A stretch of 64,000 nt of DNA, taken from contig CM048553.1 of the NCBI GenBank assembly GCA_026413225.1, positions 44,184,001 through 44,248,000 of the forward strand, in the 5' to 3' direction. This document shows positions 25,188-39,300 of the stretch, piece by piece. The translations under genes and the position numbers were made by a program. A model generated the notes under the pieces. That model was given only the letters and a program-made list of their open reading frames with translations. It did no database searches and was not told the DNA's origin. This stretch comes from Otis tarda. Lineage: Eukaryota > Chordata > Aves > Otidiformes > Otididae. How positions within the stretch are numbered: the stretch's first letter is position 1; every line of letters starts with the position of its first letter.

Positions 25188-28100
25188 AAGAAAAAACACT
25201 TTGGTGTGTACATTAGGGAAATGTGAAATCCTAGCTATGTTCAATCATTAAAAATGCAAGTAAGGCCTGCAGGGAAGGATTCCTACCACAAATCTGATTA
25301 ACTTTCCAAGCCATCAGCAGCTATTGGGATATTAAAGGTCTCCGGAGGACAAATTTTTAGATCTACAGGCCTGGGTGACTTGTACTCAGGATTTTAAAAA
25401 CGTTTACTGAATCTTTGCGTAACTTCGAAAATTCTGAAATGGAAAATTCCAAAAATAAGCACCAGTATTAGAAGTGGTAAGGAGATGGATCTAATGCAAT
25501 AAGGATACTCAAGCCAATATGAATATGAAGTTAAAAAAAAAGAAACAATTGTACTGGATTTAATTTATAATGAATTAAAGGGTAAGAATATAGAGTCATT
25601 CTAAAATAGATAGAAACAGATTTAAAATTTAGTTTTTTGTGTGTTCAGTTACTTTTATATCTGCACCAAACATCATTTTTTTGAGTCAGCCTGCCTTCGT
25701 GATTTTGCTGATATTACAAGTTTTCTTGATGATTTGCTTGCACTTGGAGCACTAATAAGAAAGCCTTACACAAGCCATTTAGATGAAAAATAGCAGGAAC
25801 AATTCACACAGCAACAGCACAAAAAAAAAATAGGACCACACAATAGGAAGAAAGTAAAACAAAGCAAGATTTGAATAACTAGTATATCTTCATATCTAGT
25901 AAATAGGATGTCAATCAAATGTTGCTGCTAGCGAGGCTTCACAGAGATAAGGATTAGCCTTGATGCTAATCCCTGTTGTTGGTTTTCTGGAAGTCAATAA
26001 ATGACAGCTGATATCCTTTGTGAGCGCGACACTTGCAAATGAAGAAAACCAAGAAGACAGACCCAGAGTGCTCAAACCCACTCTAGCAGTGGCTTTCTAA
26101 TACAGCCAAAAGGTAAGTTGTGCGTGTAGGAAAAAAACCACAGACAGCTCAGAATGGATGACTATCCTAAAAACAGTGACTCTGAAAAGACTGTAGCAGT
26201 CAATAATAAAACAAAATTCATATGAGCTTCCAGGTCACACGGAAACTGAGAACCCTTCCTGGCAAGAAACTGAGTTCTCTGCAATCCTTTTCACTTCACA
26301 TCAAAGTCAAAATCAGCTTTAAAAACTTCTGTCAAGAGACAGACTACAAAGTTTTGTAATTAGGTCCTTTATGTGGATGCTTTAAAACAGTCAGCGCTGC
26401 TCTTAAACAGAGATCCCAGCTCCTAGGACTGCTGGTTAATCTGGGATTAACCAGTCTGTTTTCCATCAGCGAAAAAAAGAAAAAAAAAACAAAAAAAAAA
26501 AACCCCCGAGATGTCTTGACAATTTCTTTTGTTCTTGAAATAGTCATTTATACACACAAGAAAAGTTTTTGTTTCAGCATTCATCATCACATATATATTT
26601 TACAAAGCCTCATCAGCTTCATCAGCTTAAGCTCCCAAAGAAACACAGTAGAAGAAAAAAGATAATATGATCCACGATTTTATAAACAAGTGCACAGGTA
26701 TTAAGGAGGCAATTTTATCTCCACATGCAGTAGCGGAAACTCAGGTGCTGGCAAACAATACGTAGCTCAGATGTTCACTTTTTTTTTTAGTGGTAATGAA
26801 AAACTGGAAGGATGCTGATGAGAGCAACAGAAATGACTCAATGGCTAATGAAGATTTAAAGATGTGAATCTCTCTAGTTTATAAATAAAAGAACGACAGG
26901 TGACTTGATGACAGCTTATGAGCATGGGAAAAGGGAAAAATAGAGACGGCTATTTGAATGTGGAAAGGAATTTTTCACCACCTTTTTTCCTCCCTTCTCA
27001 ATCAATCTCCTTTCATACAGGAAGACTAACTAGCAATTGAAAGAAGGTGCCAATAAAAACGGTAGTTTTACCATTCCTTGATATTTTCCAGTCAAGAACA
27101 GATGCCTTTTCTAGAAGATGTGCTTATACAAAAGTCACTGGGCTACCCAGATAAAAATCCCTAAAGTACAGAGGTGGCCAGGTAATTCCTTCCGTCCTTG
27201 AGTTCTTTTTGATCTTAGGATTCAGTTTTATGGCTAGATGCAAATCACTTGCAAACACATAAATTAATTTATTCATTTATTTGCCTAAGTCAAAATGCAG
27301 CAATCTGAAGCTTGTTAAACAGTGGCTAATGCATTCCTGTCAGTTGAAGTATACCTTCAAGGGAAAAAGGTAAAGTCAGCTGATGTCTTCCACAGATCTC
27401 TGGATCAACTGCAGCTGGCTCCTCTGGTCTGCCCAAACAGGGAAAGGGGAGAGGAATTGCATCCCCTGTCTGGACTCACCTCTCCTAGCATACGTGGTCC
27501 GTTCAGAGAATAAGAGCTCGCGGAGAGTATTCTTTCCTCTGTTGTACCTGCACTCCTATTCTAGTGCCCAAAAAAATACATCTTTTGGACTACCAAGAAC
27601 AAAGTAAGGACACTTCCATGCACTACCACTCTTTCACAAAATCTACATAAGCTGTCCAACATAAGCAGAAGTGTAAAGCACAACTGTTTCATTTATACCC
27701 TAAAACAACCACCAAGCAATTCTTTGATCAAATACTTGTAACCCAGGAATGTTTACCATTCATTTCTAGAAACATTGCACATGCCCAACTATCCACAACC
27801 TTTGTAACTCCACCTAGCATGGGAGTTGCCCACTTATACGTGATAGAACAAATACAATGAAATATTTTCCCCAGATAGGTTAAGCCAGTGTTGAAATTGT
27901 CACCCATGTTTCAGACTACACTGGAAATTTACCCTTCCTCTGAGGTAAAATAAAGGCTTACACTGTTAAGCAGCTTCTGTTTTCTGGCTGATTAGGCAAA
28001 AAGACATCTTATCTTGTTTTCCATCAAATACATAGTAATTCATGCTGTAGGAGTCCATTAATTAAGAGCGAAACTCAAAGACTTTCTCTTCATTCTTTCC

Positions 28101-30699
28101 AATTCCCTATAAAATGACCCAAAAAAATCACTGTGCTATTTATTTTGTAATCACTATTATTGCACTACAGCCAACTCATTCCTGTTATTTATTAAACACG
28201 CCAAAACCAAGAGAATGCTAGAAAACACTTGGTTCATTCAGACTCCACAGCCGGTACCAGCTGTCAGGGCAGAATGGTCAGAATGCCTCCAGAAAGATTT
28301 GTAACCAGAGGAAATATCCTTGTGTAGTGTAGAAAGGGTTCATTTAAGAGGTCACTACGAACAGACCACACTAGCACTCATTATTCATTCATGAGACTGG
28401 AATTTAGCCCACCTGCAGTTTCTGATACTCTAATACCTTCATACAATATTTAAAGCAGTCACAGAAGCTCCTGTTACCACACCCTTGCAGAGACAGAGGC
28501 TGCACTTACAAAGTGCCAGCCAAGAAGGAGTGGCTTCCATTCCACCCATTGCAGTTTTGCTGCATGCAAAAGCAAGAAGAATCATGCACTAATAATTAAA
28601 CAACTGCTGCAAAATAATTTTTGTTTGGCCACGTTCTTTGCTGTCCCTCTTGGTAAGACTCATCCTATGCGAAGGACCAACGGGAGGGGCAGACATTACT
28701 TTTAACCTACACTTATCCTTCAGCATTGAAATATTAAGTATTAGCAAGGTGAAGGAATATATATAACAACCATGTACCAAGCCAGTGGCTCTTCTGGGCA
28801 GTCACCTCATCAATCCCTAGTGCACCCTAAAATGTTCACTGCAAGTGCTCACCTAGAAGTCATCTGTTACTCACTCATTTGCATTCCTCAGTCATCAACC
28901 CCATCCAGTTCAACCTCCCACTGCACATCAAAAAAGACAAAACTCCTGATCCTCTGAACTGCATACCAAAATCCTTACAGGGATGGGGAATCAGAGCTTG
29001 AACATTTGCAGGAAGGGCAGCTTTAGGAGCGGCTTACAGGCACAAGGTGAAACAACAGCTTCTCAGGGAGCGCCACTGCCCACCATGGGGTGGTGGGGCT
29101 GATCTGGGATGGACAGCTGCCTTGCTACATCTAACTCTGAGGGCTCCAGATCAGCGAGCATGCTCCACACCAGCCCAGCTCTGCTACAATCACACAATGC
29201 AGCGCTGGCACAGGAGCCCCGTGATTACAATTCAAGAAAGGCCCAAGGGCCTCCATTTGGCCAGGCTTCCTACAGTTTCATTTCGAGGTTTTTTTTCTGT
29301 CAGTAGAACACTGCGAAGTTCAACCTTCCTTCCACCTCCTTCACATAGGAATATAATTTATCCCCTGTGCACACCTCAGAGCACCAAGTCCACAAACCCT
29401 TCTGTGACTGCAGTTTTCCTGAGACAAGACTATACATCCTCCCCATACTCACACAATACCACCTGTGCAGCCCCAGGCTTGCAAATTATTGCGTTCTCAT
29501 CCCCAAGGGACGAGTCAGGATGCTTTAAGTAGCCCCTGGGGCTTCTCATATGAAAGGAGTAAATTCAGAGATGGAATGCAGACCAGCTTCGCAGACCCAG
29601 AGACCATGCTCAGTGTTCCTATGGGACTATTCTGTAGTCGCCCAGCACAGAGAGAAGATAGCTGGGAGTCGAGTGTATTGGAGACACTGAAATGCTGATA
29701 CCTCTGAATGACTATTATCCTCATTTCACAGAAAATTAGGAGGTGGAGGGGAAAGAAAAGGGAGCTCATCACTCCCACAAATGCCAGATAAAATTATTTA
29801 ATTCAGTGCATTAAAATATGATCACCATTTGTTACAAAAAGAAAAGATGATGTGGGGAGGAGACAGCTTCTGCTCAGGTAAAAACTGAGCACAGAATGAA
29901 GCTTCCAGTGACCTCGGGACTCCAGTACTTAGACATTCCGGGTCAATTCCATGCTTCAATTATTGAGTTCCCCTGTGATGTATATTGGGTTTCATTTTGA
30001 TCCACAGGCTATTAAACATGATCTATGACACTTTAAGAAAAGCTGTAGTTTGGAGTTCAGCCTGTAACTCAAACTTTTTTTTTGTTCCATCATCGGTTAT
30101 TAATGTGCGTATGGCACTGAGAGAGCATAATGAAGAGATGCACAGATATGCAGGAGCACAGTGATGCTTTTTAAGAACCCAGCCAATAGGGTCAACCAGA
30201 ACTAAATTAACTGTGTTGAGTGTCTTCAAACTCCACTTTCTTATTAAAAGCAGTTCTCTTCACAGGCAGGCACAAAAGACCATTTAAAATATTAGTCGAT
30301 ATGTTCTAACTCTAAAATGAAGCAAAGGAAAGGAAGAGTAATTAGTCCTATTTAAGCAGAGGAAAATATATGCTGCTTGGGCAAACAAGTACTATGTAGT
30401 CAGGAATCCGGATACACTACTTGAAACCAACAAAATACATCAAGAGCATAGCAATTTGCCCAGAATGGAAAAATAATTGACTGTAAATAGGCTAAAAATG
30501 CATACTGTATTTTTGTCAAAGAATAAACCATAGATCTAGAGGTCACCATTTCTTAGAAAGTGTGTATTTGCAAGGGATAAGGTTGTGTTTGCTTTTGTAG
30601 GGTTGTTTGTTTTGTTTTGTTTTTCCTAAAAGTAGCCAAAGACTATTAAGACAGCAAAAATGTTGACCATGTTTAAGAGAAACTAGGACATGCAGAAAA

Positions 30700-30868
30700 T
30701 AGAGGCTGGAGAAAAGAGCTGACGAGAACCTAATGAAGTTCAAAGGGAAACGTGAAATCCTGCATGTGGGGAGGAACAACCTCAGGCACCAGTAAATGCT
30801 AGGGGCCACTCAGCTGGAAAGCAGCTTGGCAGAAAAAGGGGGCCTGGTGGATACTACGTTGCACATGA
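30700..30868 (+). mobile_element. Older CR1 LINE, left part, split by a nested insertion
   Basis: It encodes the decayed CR1 segment ENLMKF...EILHVGRNNLRHQ...MLGATQLESSLAEK (with a stop) and ends at gttgcacatga. The sequence continues logically at 31130 (gcagcaatgtgtc...), where the same CR1 reading resumes. Between the two parts a second, younger CR1 is inserted. The start is approximate. Confidence 0.8.
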
Positions 30869-31129
30869 TATGATGAGGAGTAATGGTTTTTAAATAGAAG
30901 GAGGTAGATTCAGACTACATATAAGGAAAAAATTTTTTACAATGAGGGTGGTGGAACACTGGAACAGGTTGCCCAGAGAGGTGGTAGATGCCCCATCCCT
31001 GGAAACATTCCAGGCCAGGTTGGACGGGGCTCTAAGCAACCTGATCTGGTTGAAGATATCCCTGCTCCTTGCAGGGGGGTTGGACTAGATGACCTTTAAA
31101 AGTCCCTTCCAACCCTAACCATTCTATGA
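30869..31129 (+). mobile_element. Younger CR1 LINE tail nested inside an older CR1
   Basis: A plus-strand CR1 3' end of about 260 bp: gatgaggagtaatgg, aattttttacaatgagggtg, ggaacaggttgcccagagag, aagcaacctgatctgg and the tail aaccctaaccattctatga. It interrupts the older CR1 within its reverse-transcriptase C-terminal region. Both borders carry ATGA (30865-30868 and 31126-31129), a possible 4-bp target duplication that overlaps the CR1 tail motif. Confidence 0.88.
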
Positions 31130-31766
31130 GGCAGCAATGTGTCTTTACCACAAAGGCGGCTAGTGTATTGTTGGGCTCCATTAAGCAAAGCACTGCCAGC
31201 AAGTCAATGGGGGGTGATCCTTACCCTCCACTCAGCACTGGTGAAGTCACACCTGGAGTGCTGTGTCCAGTTCTGGGCTCCTCAGTACAAGAGAGACGTG
31301 GACATACTGGAGAGAGCCCAATGAATGGCCATGAAAACTATTAAGGGACTGGAGCACCTCTCCTATGAGGAAAGGCTGAGAGAGCTGGGACTGTTCAGCC
31401 TTGAGAAAAGATGACTGATGGAGGGATCTTATCAATGCATATAAACACCTGAAGGGAGGATGCAAAGAAGACAGACCCAGGCTTTTTTCAGTGGTGCCCA
31501 GTGACAGGACAAGAGGCAATGCGCACCAACTGAACCACAGCAGGTTCCCTCTGAACATCTGGAAACACTTTTTCACTGTGAGGGCGACCAAGCACTGGCA
31601 TAGGTTGTCCAGGGAGATTATAGAGTCTCCATCCTTGGAGATATTGAAAAGCCACCTGGACATGGGCCTGAACAACCGGCTCTAGGTGTTCCTGCTTAAG
31701 CAGGGGACTTGGACAAGATGACCTCCAGAGGTCCCTTCCAGCCTCAACTGTTATGTGATTCTGTTA
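31130..31766 (+). mobile_element. Older CR1 LINE, right part
   Basis: It resumes the interrupted copy (SQQC-type region, then [58 protein letters not shown]) with several stops and frameshifts. It ends in the 3' UTR (acttggacaagatgacctcc, tccagcctcaactgttatgtgattctgt). It belongs to a different CR1 subfamily from the nested copy, judged from its tail (ctccagaggtcccttccagcc). Confidence 0.9.
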
Positions 31767-34700
31767 GTAAGCTTTTCTAAGAATCTAGTTACTTCAGTAA
31801 TACTATGCCTTATTCCACCCTCTCCCTTTTAAAGAATAATTTTCTTTTACATGATCCCAATATGTAAATACGTAATCATATACATGTGCATGCATGAGCA
31901 AACACACACCTTTATATTCAAATTTTGGGAAGTCTCACAAAATTGCATTACAAAATACAAAATTTTTCATTTTCTACAGCAGTAATGAACAAAAATCCAA
32001 TACTGTTCCATATGGCAACATGACTCCAAGTAAGAAGAGCTTGTATTTATTACGCTCTTTGGAAATGATGAGAGGTACAAATAAGGATGGCATGTTTAAG
32101 TACTCCTAATGCAAAAAACAGATGATAGAAACTCTTATAACCATGCCTTTTTTCCTTGTTTTCTTTATCTCTAAAATATTGATATTCATCATTAATTTAC
32201 CTGCCTTTCAAATACGTAGCAAGGGTTAACTAGTGGGACAGACTCAATGTAAATTCCCTTTTGCCTTCTATACTCTGAAAATAGTTTAATGTTTGCTTTT
32301 TAAAAATGTCATAGAGTTGACTTCATTTTTGGACTAGCCCATTAGCATAAAGCCAGGCTAATAATAACAGAAAGTGTTAAATTATTCTTTGTTCCTGTGT
32401 TCACAGCAATAATCATTATTTTTCTTTTCTACCTTTGTCATTCACAGTAGGATACACCATTCCAATGCTTCAGTTTTACCCTAGCTTAACCCTTTAATCA
32501 AGTTGACGACTATCTCCAAATTAGGAACCCTTAGACATCTTACCTTTTCAAGTCTTCACAAATACAGAGAGAACAATTTTCTGAGGTATGTCACCAACTG
32601 CCTACTTAATTTACATGAATTGTGCCACTTCCGCTTAATCCACAAAAAAAAAAAAAAGAAAAAAAAAATCAGTTTTCTGGAAAAATAAATAGGATTTAGT
32701 TTTAACCTTGTGGTTCTTCTACAATCTGTGAGACTCGTAACAATGGAGGCAAAATGTCCGCTGCTCTGGGTAACATGCTGTATCTTTTTGAAAGCTAAAC
32801 AAATTAAATAGTACTATCTTTGCTCACACAGAAATAGCAAGCAGCACTTATGCAGTGCTTAAGCACCCTTTAGTCAATTGAATTTGTGGCAATAAAGCAG
32901 AGAATACAGTCCCACTGAAACCCCATGGCCTTTGTTTCTGTGATCTTTCAGTTAGAAAATAAGGCTTTTTAGATGCTTCCTACATGTAAATAGAAAGATT
33001 TCTTATGTGTGAAGATTTTAACAATGCAAAGATTTGAAATCTGCTTGTTTTCTATATCTGAACTGAAAGCCAGAATGACCCTCAGGTTCTAGCAAGGCAG
33101 TATGCAAAATTTTTAAGACATTGGACAAGTGGAACCTACGCTTCCCCTGTAAGGAGGGAGTGCATCTACACAAAACATACCCCACGATTGTAGGTGATTC
33201 GCTTGGGTCCTGAAAGAACAGTCATGTTAACTAACGAGTCCTAGCGCGACAGTTGTAAGCCTGAATTAAGTATCATACTTATGTGTAGCCATACGGCTCC
33301 TAGTACCCGAGCTAGCTAAGGTACTTTCACGGAGCATTACATACTGTGATGAAAATACCTCTTGCGCTGACCTCTGTGGAAGGTTTGGGTCCTTTACTTT
33401 GAATCTGTCAGTCTCTCGCAATTTTATTTCCTCACAATATTTTTTCTCCACTTTGTCTATGCCCCCAGGTTTCATTTCATGCCATTATGTGTATTACCAC
33501 ACAGAGAAATGATTGGACCCTCCATTATCCTTAAAAGGATTTCAAGCAAGAAACAACTAGTGTGAAACCTACTTCACCTCTGGAGATCTGAGCAATCTTG
33601 CTCTGCAGGTGGCTCAGGGAAGATGAAATCCTCGTTCAGCCTGAATGCAATATATGGAACTTCAGCAGACTCCCTCCCCACAGCTTCGATTGCTTCTGTA
33701 GGCTGAGCACTAGGGATCAATAGACCTCAGTCCCCAGTGGGCCTTGAACATGCAACAGCTCAATGTTAAGTCCCTGACAAAAGTTGCCCTGCACTCTCAT
33801 CTAGTCAACCATACAGAAGCAAAGACATTTGGGCTTCTTCTTTTTGTTTCGAGAATTGAGGGGTAGTTTTAACAGTGCTCTTAGAATAGAGATGCTTTGC
33901 TGCCAGATGTGTTGTTATTGCTGGATGGGATATAAATATCAGTTCAAGATACTACCTGATATTACGAGTCTGGGAAGGGACTGAGGGGTAGAATAGAAAT
34001 AGTCAACTATCCAAAGGACAGAACTTAGATGGTTAAAAAGAAGTGGAAGGTAACTTAGGGATGTTGATTCTTGTCTATTTGCCTCAATTCAAACAGTACC
34101 ACCAAGGTGAAAAAAAAAAAAAAAAGTTAAGATTTTTGCATGAATAGGACAGCTTTTAACCAGAACCCAACTGGTACTACCTACTCCTGAAAAGCCAGTC
34201 TGGAAGAGGAGAGCTAGAACAGAAATCTCTACAGTTGCCATATCATGAATTACTAAAATATCACTTAGGACTATTATAGAAAGCATTGGTTGGAAGTAGT
34301 TCACATCTTTGCCTTCTCTTACTACATCTACTGTAGGTTACAATACCGTCAGACAAATATACATCCTTTCTATTCCTGTACATGGCTGATATGCCAGTCA
34401 TTTCATGAAAGCACAAGTGAGAGATCAAGTCAATCTCACAAATCATTATATGTGGCTGAAAGTTAAGCAGATGTACAACCTCACGCATGTAAAATACATA
34501 CTGAAGTGTTGCTGGCACCTGGGCCTAATGCTAAGGTGAGATGGACACTGTGAATGTAAAATGCATCGATCTCTACTTCTCCTGATGGAAGTTTTAACAG
34601 TGAATTTGGCCCCTTAGTCTAGCACTACTACTTCAGTACTCATGCAAGAATAAATATAACAGAGAACAACGTCATAAATTCCAGTTATGTACAGATATGC

Positions 34701-36305
34701 AGTCAAAACTCAAAGTATTCTATTTTGAATTTTTTTTTTTTAAAGGCATGTTATTTTTGTGTTCTTACAACTCAGATCTACTAAGGAGACATGTAAAACA
34801 AAGTCATGCTAAACATCTTTTTAAATTAACAGCTAAGACACTTTTTTACTGATGAGCTATATTAAACTGTAGAAAAAAAAAAACATTAAAAGGGAAAGTG
34901 TGCAAATCCCTCATTAACAAGGTAGTGAAACACTGCTACAATTTTCCTCTGCTATTGTATTCCACTGTATTTTCTTTCTCGTTCATATCAGAGCTCTCTT
35001 CTTAACAGTCATTTATATGCAGTTAAACTACAAAAATGTTATTCATCTGCTGCTCTATATTATGTACTATTAGTTGCAAAATCAGAGATGTTGTTACTTT
35101 TAACAATTGACTGCTTATTTTGTTATTAAATTTCTGAGCAGCATCCTCTGCTGAGGAATGGTCATACTACAATGTAAGTCCTGGTTATTATTGTATTACT
35201 CATTTTGTGGTTTCAGGGTTTATTGTGCCTCTCTCCTCTAAGGTCCTTGCATGCAGCTCTGCCTCCACTGAGCCTCCTGCTCTCACCTCTCCAAGCATGC
35301 TGCATTTCTGCCCCTCAAACACAATAATGAGAATTGAGCTGGGCCCACTGAATTAGGAGGGGATTTTGTAGCTCTTCCCTCTAAGAGGCTGTAAAATAGA
35401 GGCCTAAAACAGCACACAGCATGCTGAGGATTTAGTGTTGGGCTCTTCTGACTTGTGTTTATGAACTAAAAGCAGTCAAGCTGGGATTCTGGCATCCCTA
35501 AGGTTCCCCTCATGAATAATGTCTCTTCAGAGAGGGCTTCTAACTGTAAGTTGCCCAAGTCATGATCTGTGAGTTCCCCTTCTCCTTCTCCACATTAAAG
35601 ATAGGAGAAAATTGTGCCAACTCCTCAAGTAGCTTCCTTGGGTAACTGCCTCAAGTTATACAGAATGAATCTGGAGCTTCTGTTGACCCTGAGGACTTCC
35701 CTGACAAATCAAATTTCTTCAGACAATCTCTTTGGAGGTCCCATCTGATTCGCCAAAATAATAATCCATCATCCTGGAAGGTCCTTCTTTTAGACCTGCC
35801 AAAGCAATCTCTCCCACTTGTAGATTTTTGTTTCTTAAAGTCCACAACAGATTTGTAAGTTGCTTTAAGAGAAAGCAAAAAAGTAAAAGGGATGGCACCA
35901 TCTCTTAATAATCCTCACATGTTGACAAAAAAAAAAACCCTAGAACTTGACCCACACTTTTTCTTTCTGTTTTTTTTTTCCAAACATATTTCTACATGAT
36001 CATGTTATTTCAGTGCAACAAGAAAGCACACAAGATCAGAAACAATTATATCAACATACCGTATTCACAAATGACTGATTAACAGCTCCAGATCTGTCAG
36101 TCACAATGATTTAGCCAATCTAACTCCCATATACTTCTGTGTAAATCTTACCATTGATTTTCCTGCCATTTGACATGGCCCTCCACAGAAACTCATGTCA
36201 AACAGAGCTAGATGCTAGAGTCAGTAGGCTACCTGTTACCGTAAAAATTACTCATGTAAGCAACATTCAGAGAAACAGGTCTCCACCACTACTCTGCAAA
36301 CACAC

Positions 36306-36339
36306 AGAAAACAATTAACAATATTGTTAATTGTTTTCT
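36306..36339. repeat. Perfect 34-bp palindrome
   Basis: The left arm agaaaacaattaacaat (36306-36322) is the exact reverse complement of the right arm attgttaattgttttct (36323-36339), with no spacer. The 17-bp arms can form a perfect hairpin or cruciform. It is not part of any repeat recognised here and the flanks do not extend the symmetry. Confidence 0.97.
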
Positions 36340-39300
36340 TTCTCTTTTCAATTATAAGAGAACCCCAAAGTACAGTATGCAAGAATGCCAGGCATTCACA
36401 TAACAACATTTTGCACACAAATCCCAAGTACAAAATATACTTGCAGTGACATGTTGGGGACCTTTCTTGGGCATAAGCCTGGGCTTGCTGCATTCAATAT
36501 TGTGGTTATAATCTATGTCATTTTTCTCATGTTCTTCCAAAATCTAGATGGCAAACATTATTAATATAACCAATTGGAGGTCTTGTTTTTCCTTCCCATT
36601 CAAACCTCGTGCTGTAGTCAATAGATATTTTGAATACATAAAGAATACTGAATCGAGTCCTTGATTAGTGTTTGATTTATACCACAAAGACCACAAGATT
36701 CAGAGGTTGCCAAGGCAACACCACTTCAACCTCCTTACATTTCTGCTTTGATATGAAACCTCTCATTATATAAATGTATCACAACACCAGTCAGCATGAC
36801 AGGCTATTTTACAAATATGCCTTCAAATAGCAGACAGCTATATTCTTCTCTCAAGTCGGGTGGGAAAGGCAGGGATAAGGTTACCTTTTACTAACAGGGA
36901 GAGGGGAGGGGCAAAAATGGCATTCCAAGCTAAAAAGGCTTCAGTATTAAATTGTATCCTGAGCCTTCTAATATAGCCAATAAATTTTGTATTATTAGGC
37001 CAAAAATTCACAAAAGGGCAGGAAGCAAACAAAACAAAACAAAAAATCTCAATCACACCACAAAAGCAGAGTCTGAGTCTGAAATGCTAGAATTTTGAGT
37101 AATTGGGACTAACAACTTTGTATAAAAGCTTTACTGAATCATTGGAAATATGATTCTCTAGCATACATTGTTTAGACCTACAGAACAGGCAAAGTCTAGC
37201 ATGGCATAAAAGACCTATCAGGAACCACTGACAATTTTTTAACCCCAACTTTGAGGTCTAAAGTGGTACTTAGCAATATACCGTTAGCCTTCTTTACTGA
37301 GCAGTATTCAATACCCAGTAGTCTACCTACAGTTATGCTCCAGGACCCTTCGGCAAAGCCAGGCTCTCATAGGAGGAGGGATCTGTTAAAGATGGTTATT
37401 TCTCTGTCTCCCTCTTAGTCTTCTAGACCACGCTGAATCTGAGCAGACTACAAGCTGATCCAGAATGCGCAAGGCATGGCTGGCCGGGTGGGTTAGCAAT
37501 AGGATAGCAATGGTTCCAGATGCGTCCTTCCAAACCTTTCCTTGTGCCCTAGCACCCTCTGTGTTGCCAGGATGCTTTCCAGAGACAATATTACTAACAA
37601 TCAGCTAATTCTGCATCATCTGGAGACACTTCAGCATGAGCTGAGAAAGTTGAGCTTTGAATTTCTAGAGAAGATTGTTACAAATAAGAATATGCATAGA
37701 TATTTGTAGTTACGGAAAAAAAACAAGAAAATTTGAATGGTCTAGGCTTAGATTTTGTACTTCTCCCCTTTCTTCCACTTCTGGCTTGTAATTTCTAGTT
37801 ATACTTTTCTCACTGTGACTCTGTGACATACTGACCATTCTTTACAGTAAACAAAGGCAATTTGAACTGTGTGTTGTAAGAGAAAGAGGAGCAAAAATAC
37901 CACAAGGGGGCACAGACAGCACTAGCAAAGCAATTGTTCCTTCATCCTGTCACTTATGTCAGTTCCAGGGCAGAGACAACTGCCCCCAGTTCGCAATTAC
38001 AAAATAACACCACTTACAAATATTTCCAGTTGAATGTAACAGTAGCTCCCAGTTAGCACAGAGTGCCTATTTGTATGGTTTCTACACAAGGAAATCCTTC
38101 TTCACTTATTTGTGAAGAAAGTTACTGAAAAACACCTTACATTGCAGCTTCCTTTATGGGTTACGCCATCTGCTATGCACTCAGAGTACTGCAATATGTT
38201 CTGGGCATGGACTGTCTTGGACCACCCAGCTGTATCCAAAGCCTTGCTGCACTGTCTGTAGAACCAGTTTCACTACGCAGCCAATTCGTGCTGTAATCCC
38301 AAAAGATGAAAGTGTTGTAAGACTGTGGACGTGCACAGAATTTCCAGTTTCAACGACTAACGGAGTAACGTACCATTTATGCTGTTCTTTACTTGCCTAC
38401 CACCACATTGTTTCTCATTCCCTAAAGTGTTCAGGCGATGACTCAACCAACCAGCTAGTGGCTGACCCAAATCCTCCAGGCCTCTTTCCTATGACCTTTC
38501 TGGTTTGCCTGTTGGAGACTCTGAAGAGGGTAAATTTTATACCTAAAGTCCAAAGCTCTAGACTTTAAAACAAACAAACAGCCACACAAAAAAAAACAAC
38601 AACAAAAAAAAAGCGCTTCTGAGAGACACAATTTATGAAGGACAGCTAGAAGACTGACATCAGAATTAGGTATCACACTGCAACCCAGTCAGCCCTGACA
38701 CATTTCCACACAGTCGGCCATGGAAGCTGGAGAAGAGCCAGTACAGCAGAAAACCTTCAGGGTTATTTTACACAGGTCTGTGCAAATTCTTCATGAAGCG
38801 GAGGACTTGAGATCAGAGCTATTTGCTTATCAACTTTCACGAGCACTAAAATTCACATAACTAACCTTGGAAGACGGTGTTATTCTGAACAATATTGCTG
38901 AACAAGCGGTTGAATAACATCAATTACTTGGTCAAGGGATTTTTAAGACATCCATTTCCTTAATTATTGTCAGATATGTAGGTCAACAATAAAGAAGATT
39001 GATTTCTGGGTAAACAAAATAACTGGGATGTTTAAATGTTGTATGGATAACCAAATTGAATTAAAGCATTTTAATGTTCATTTTAGTAAAATGATGGGAA
39101 TATTCAGGAAGCACTTGCAGTCAAGAAACTGTACACATCCCCATCTGCCTGTCAATGGCATAATGCAACAACCTCTCCAGTCTTCATTTTCTTATCACTT
39201 ACACCTTGCTGATCAGGATGCATTCCTTCTTGCCCAGTCATATATTTGTACTGATTAATATAACACTAATATAATGACTACGCTATTTGCATCGGCAAAT

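Noticed and set aside
26800..27010. Possible old CR1 coding fragment
   Set aside because: Phrases such as ggtgacttgatgacagctta recall CR1 ORF2, but there are too few collinear blocks to support a call.
29047..29532. 161-codon plus-strand open frame
   Set aside because: Low-complexity Ser/Thr/Pro-rich translation, no recognisable domain, no splice or promoter context, and antisense to a GADL1 intron. Best explained as a chance frame in GC-richer DNA.
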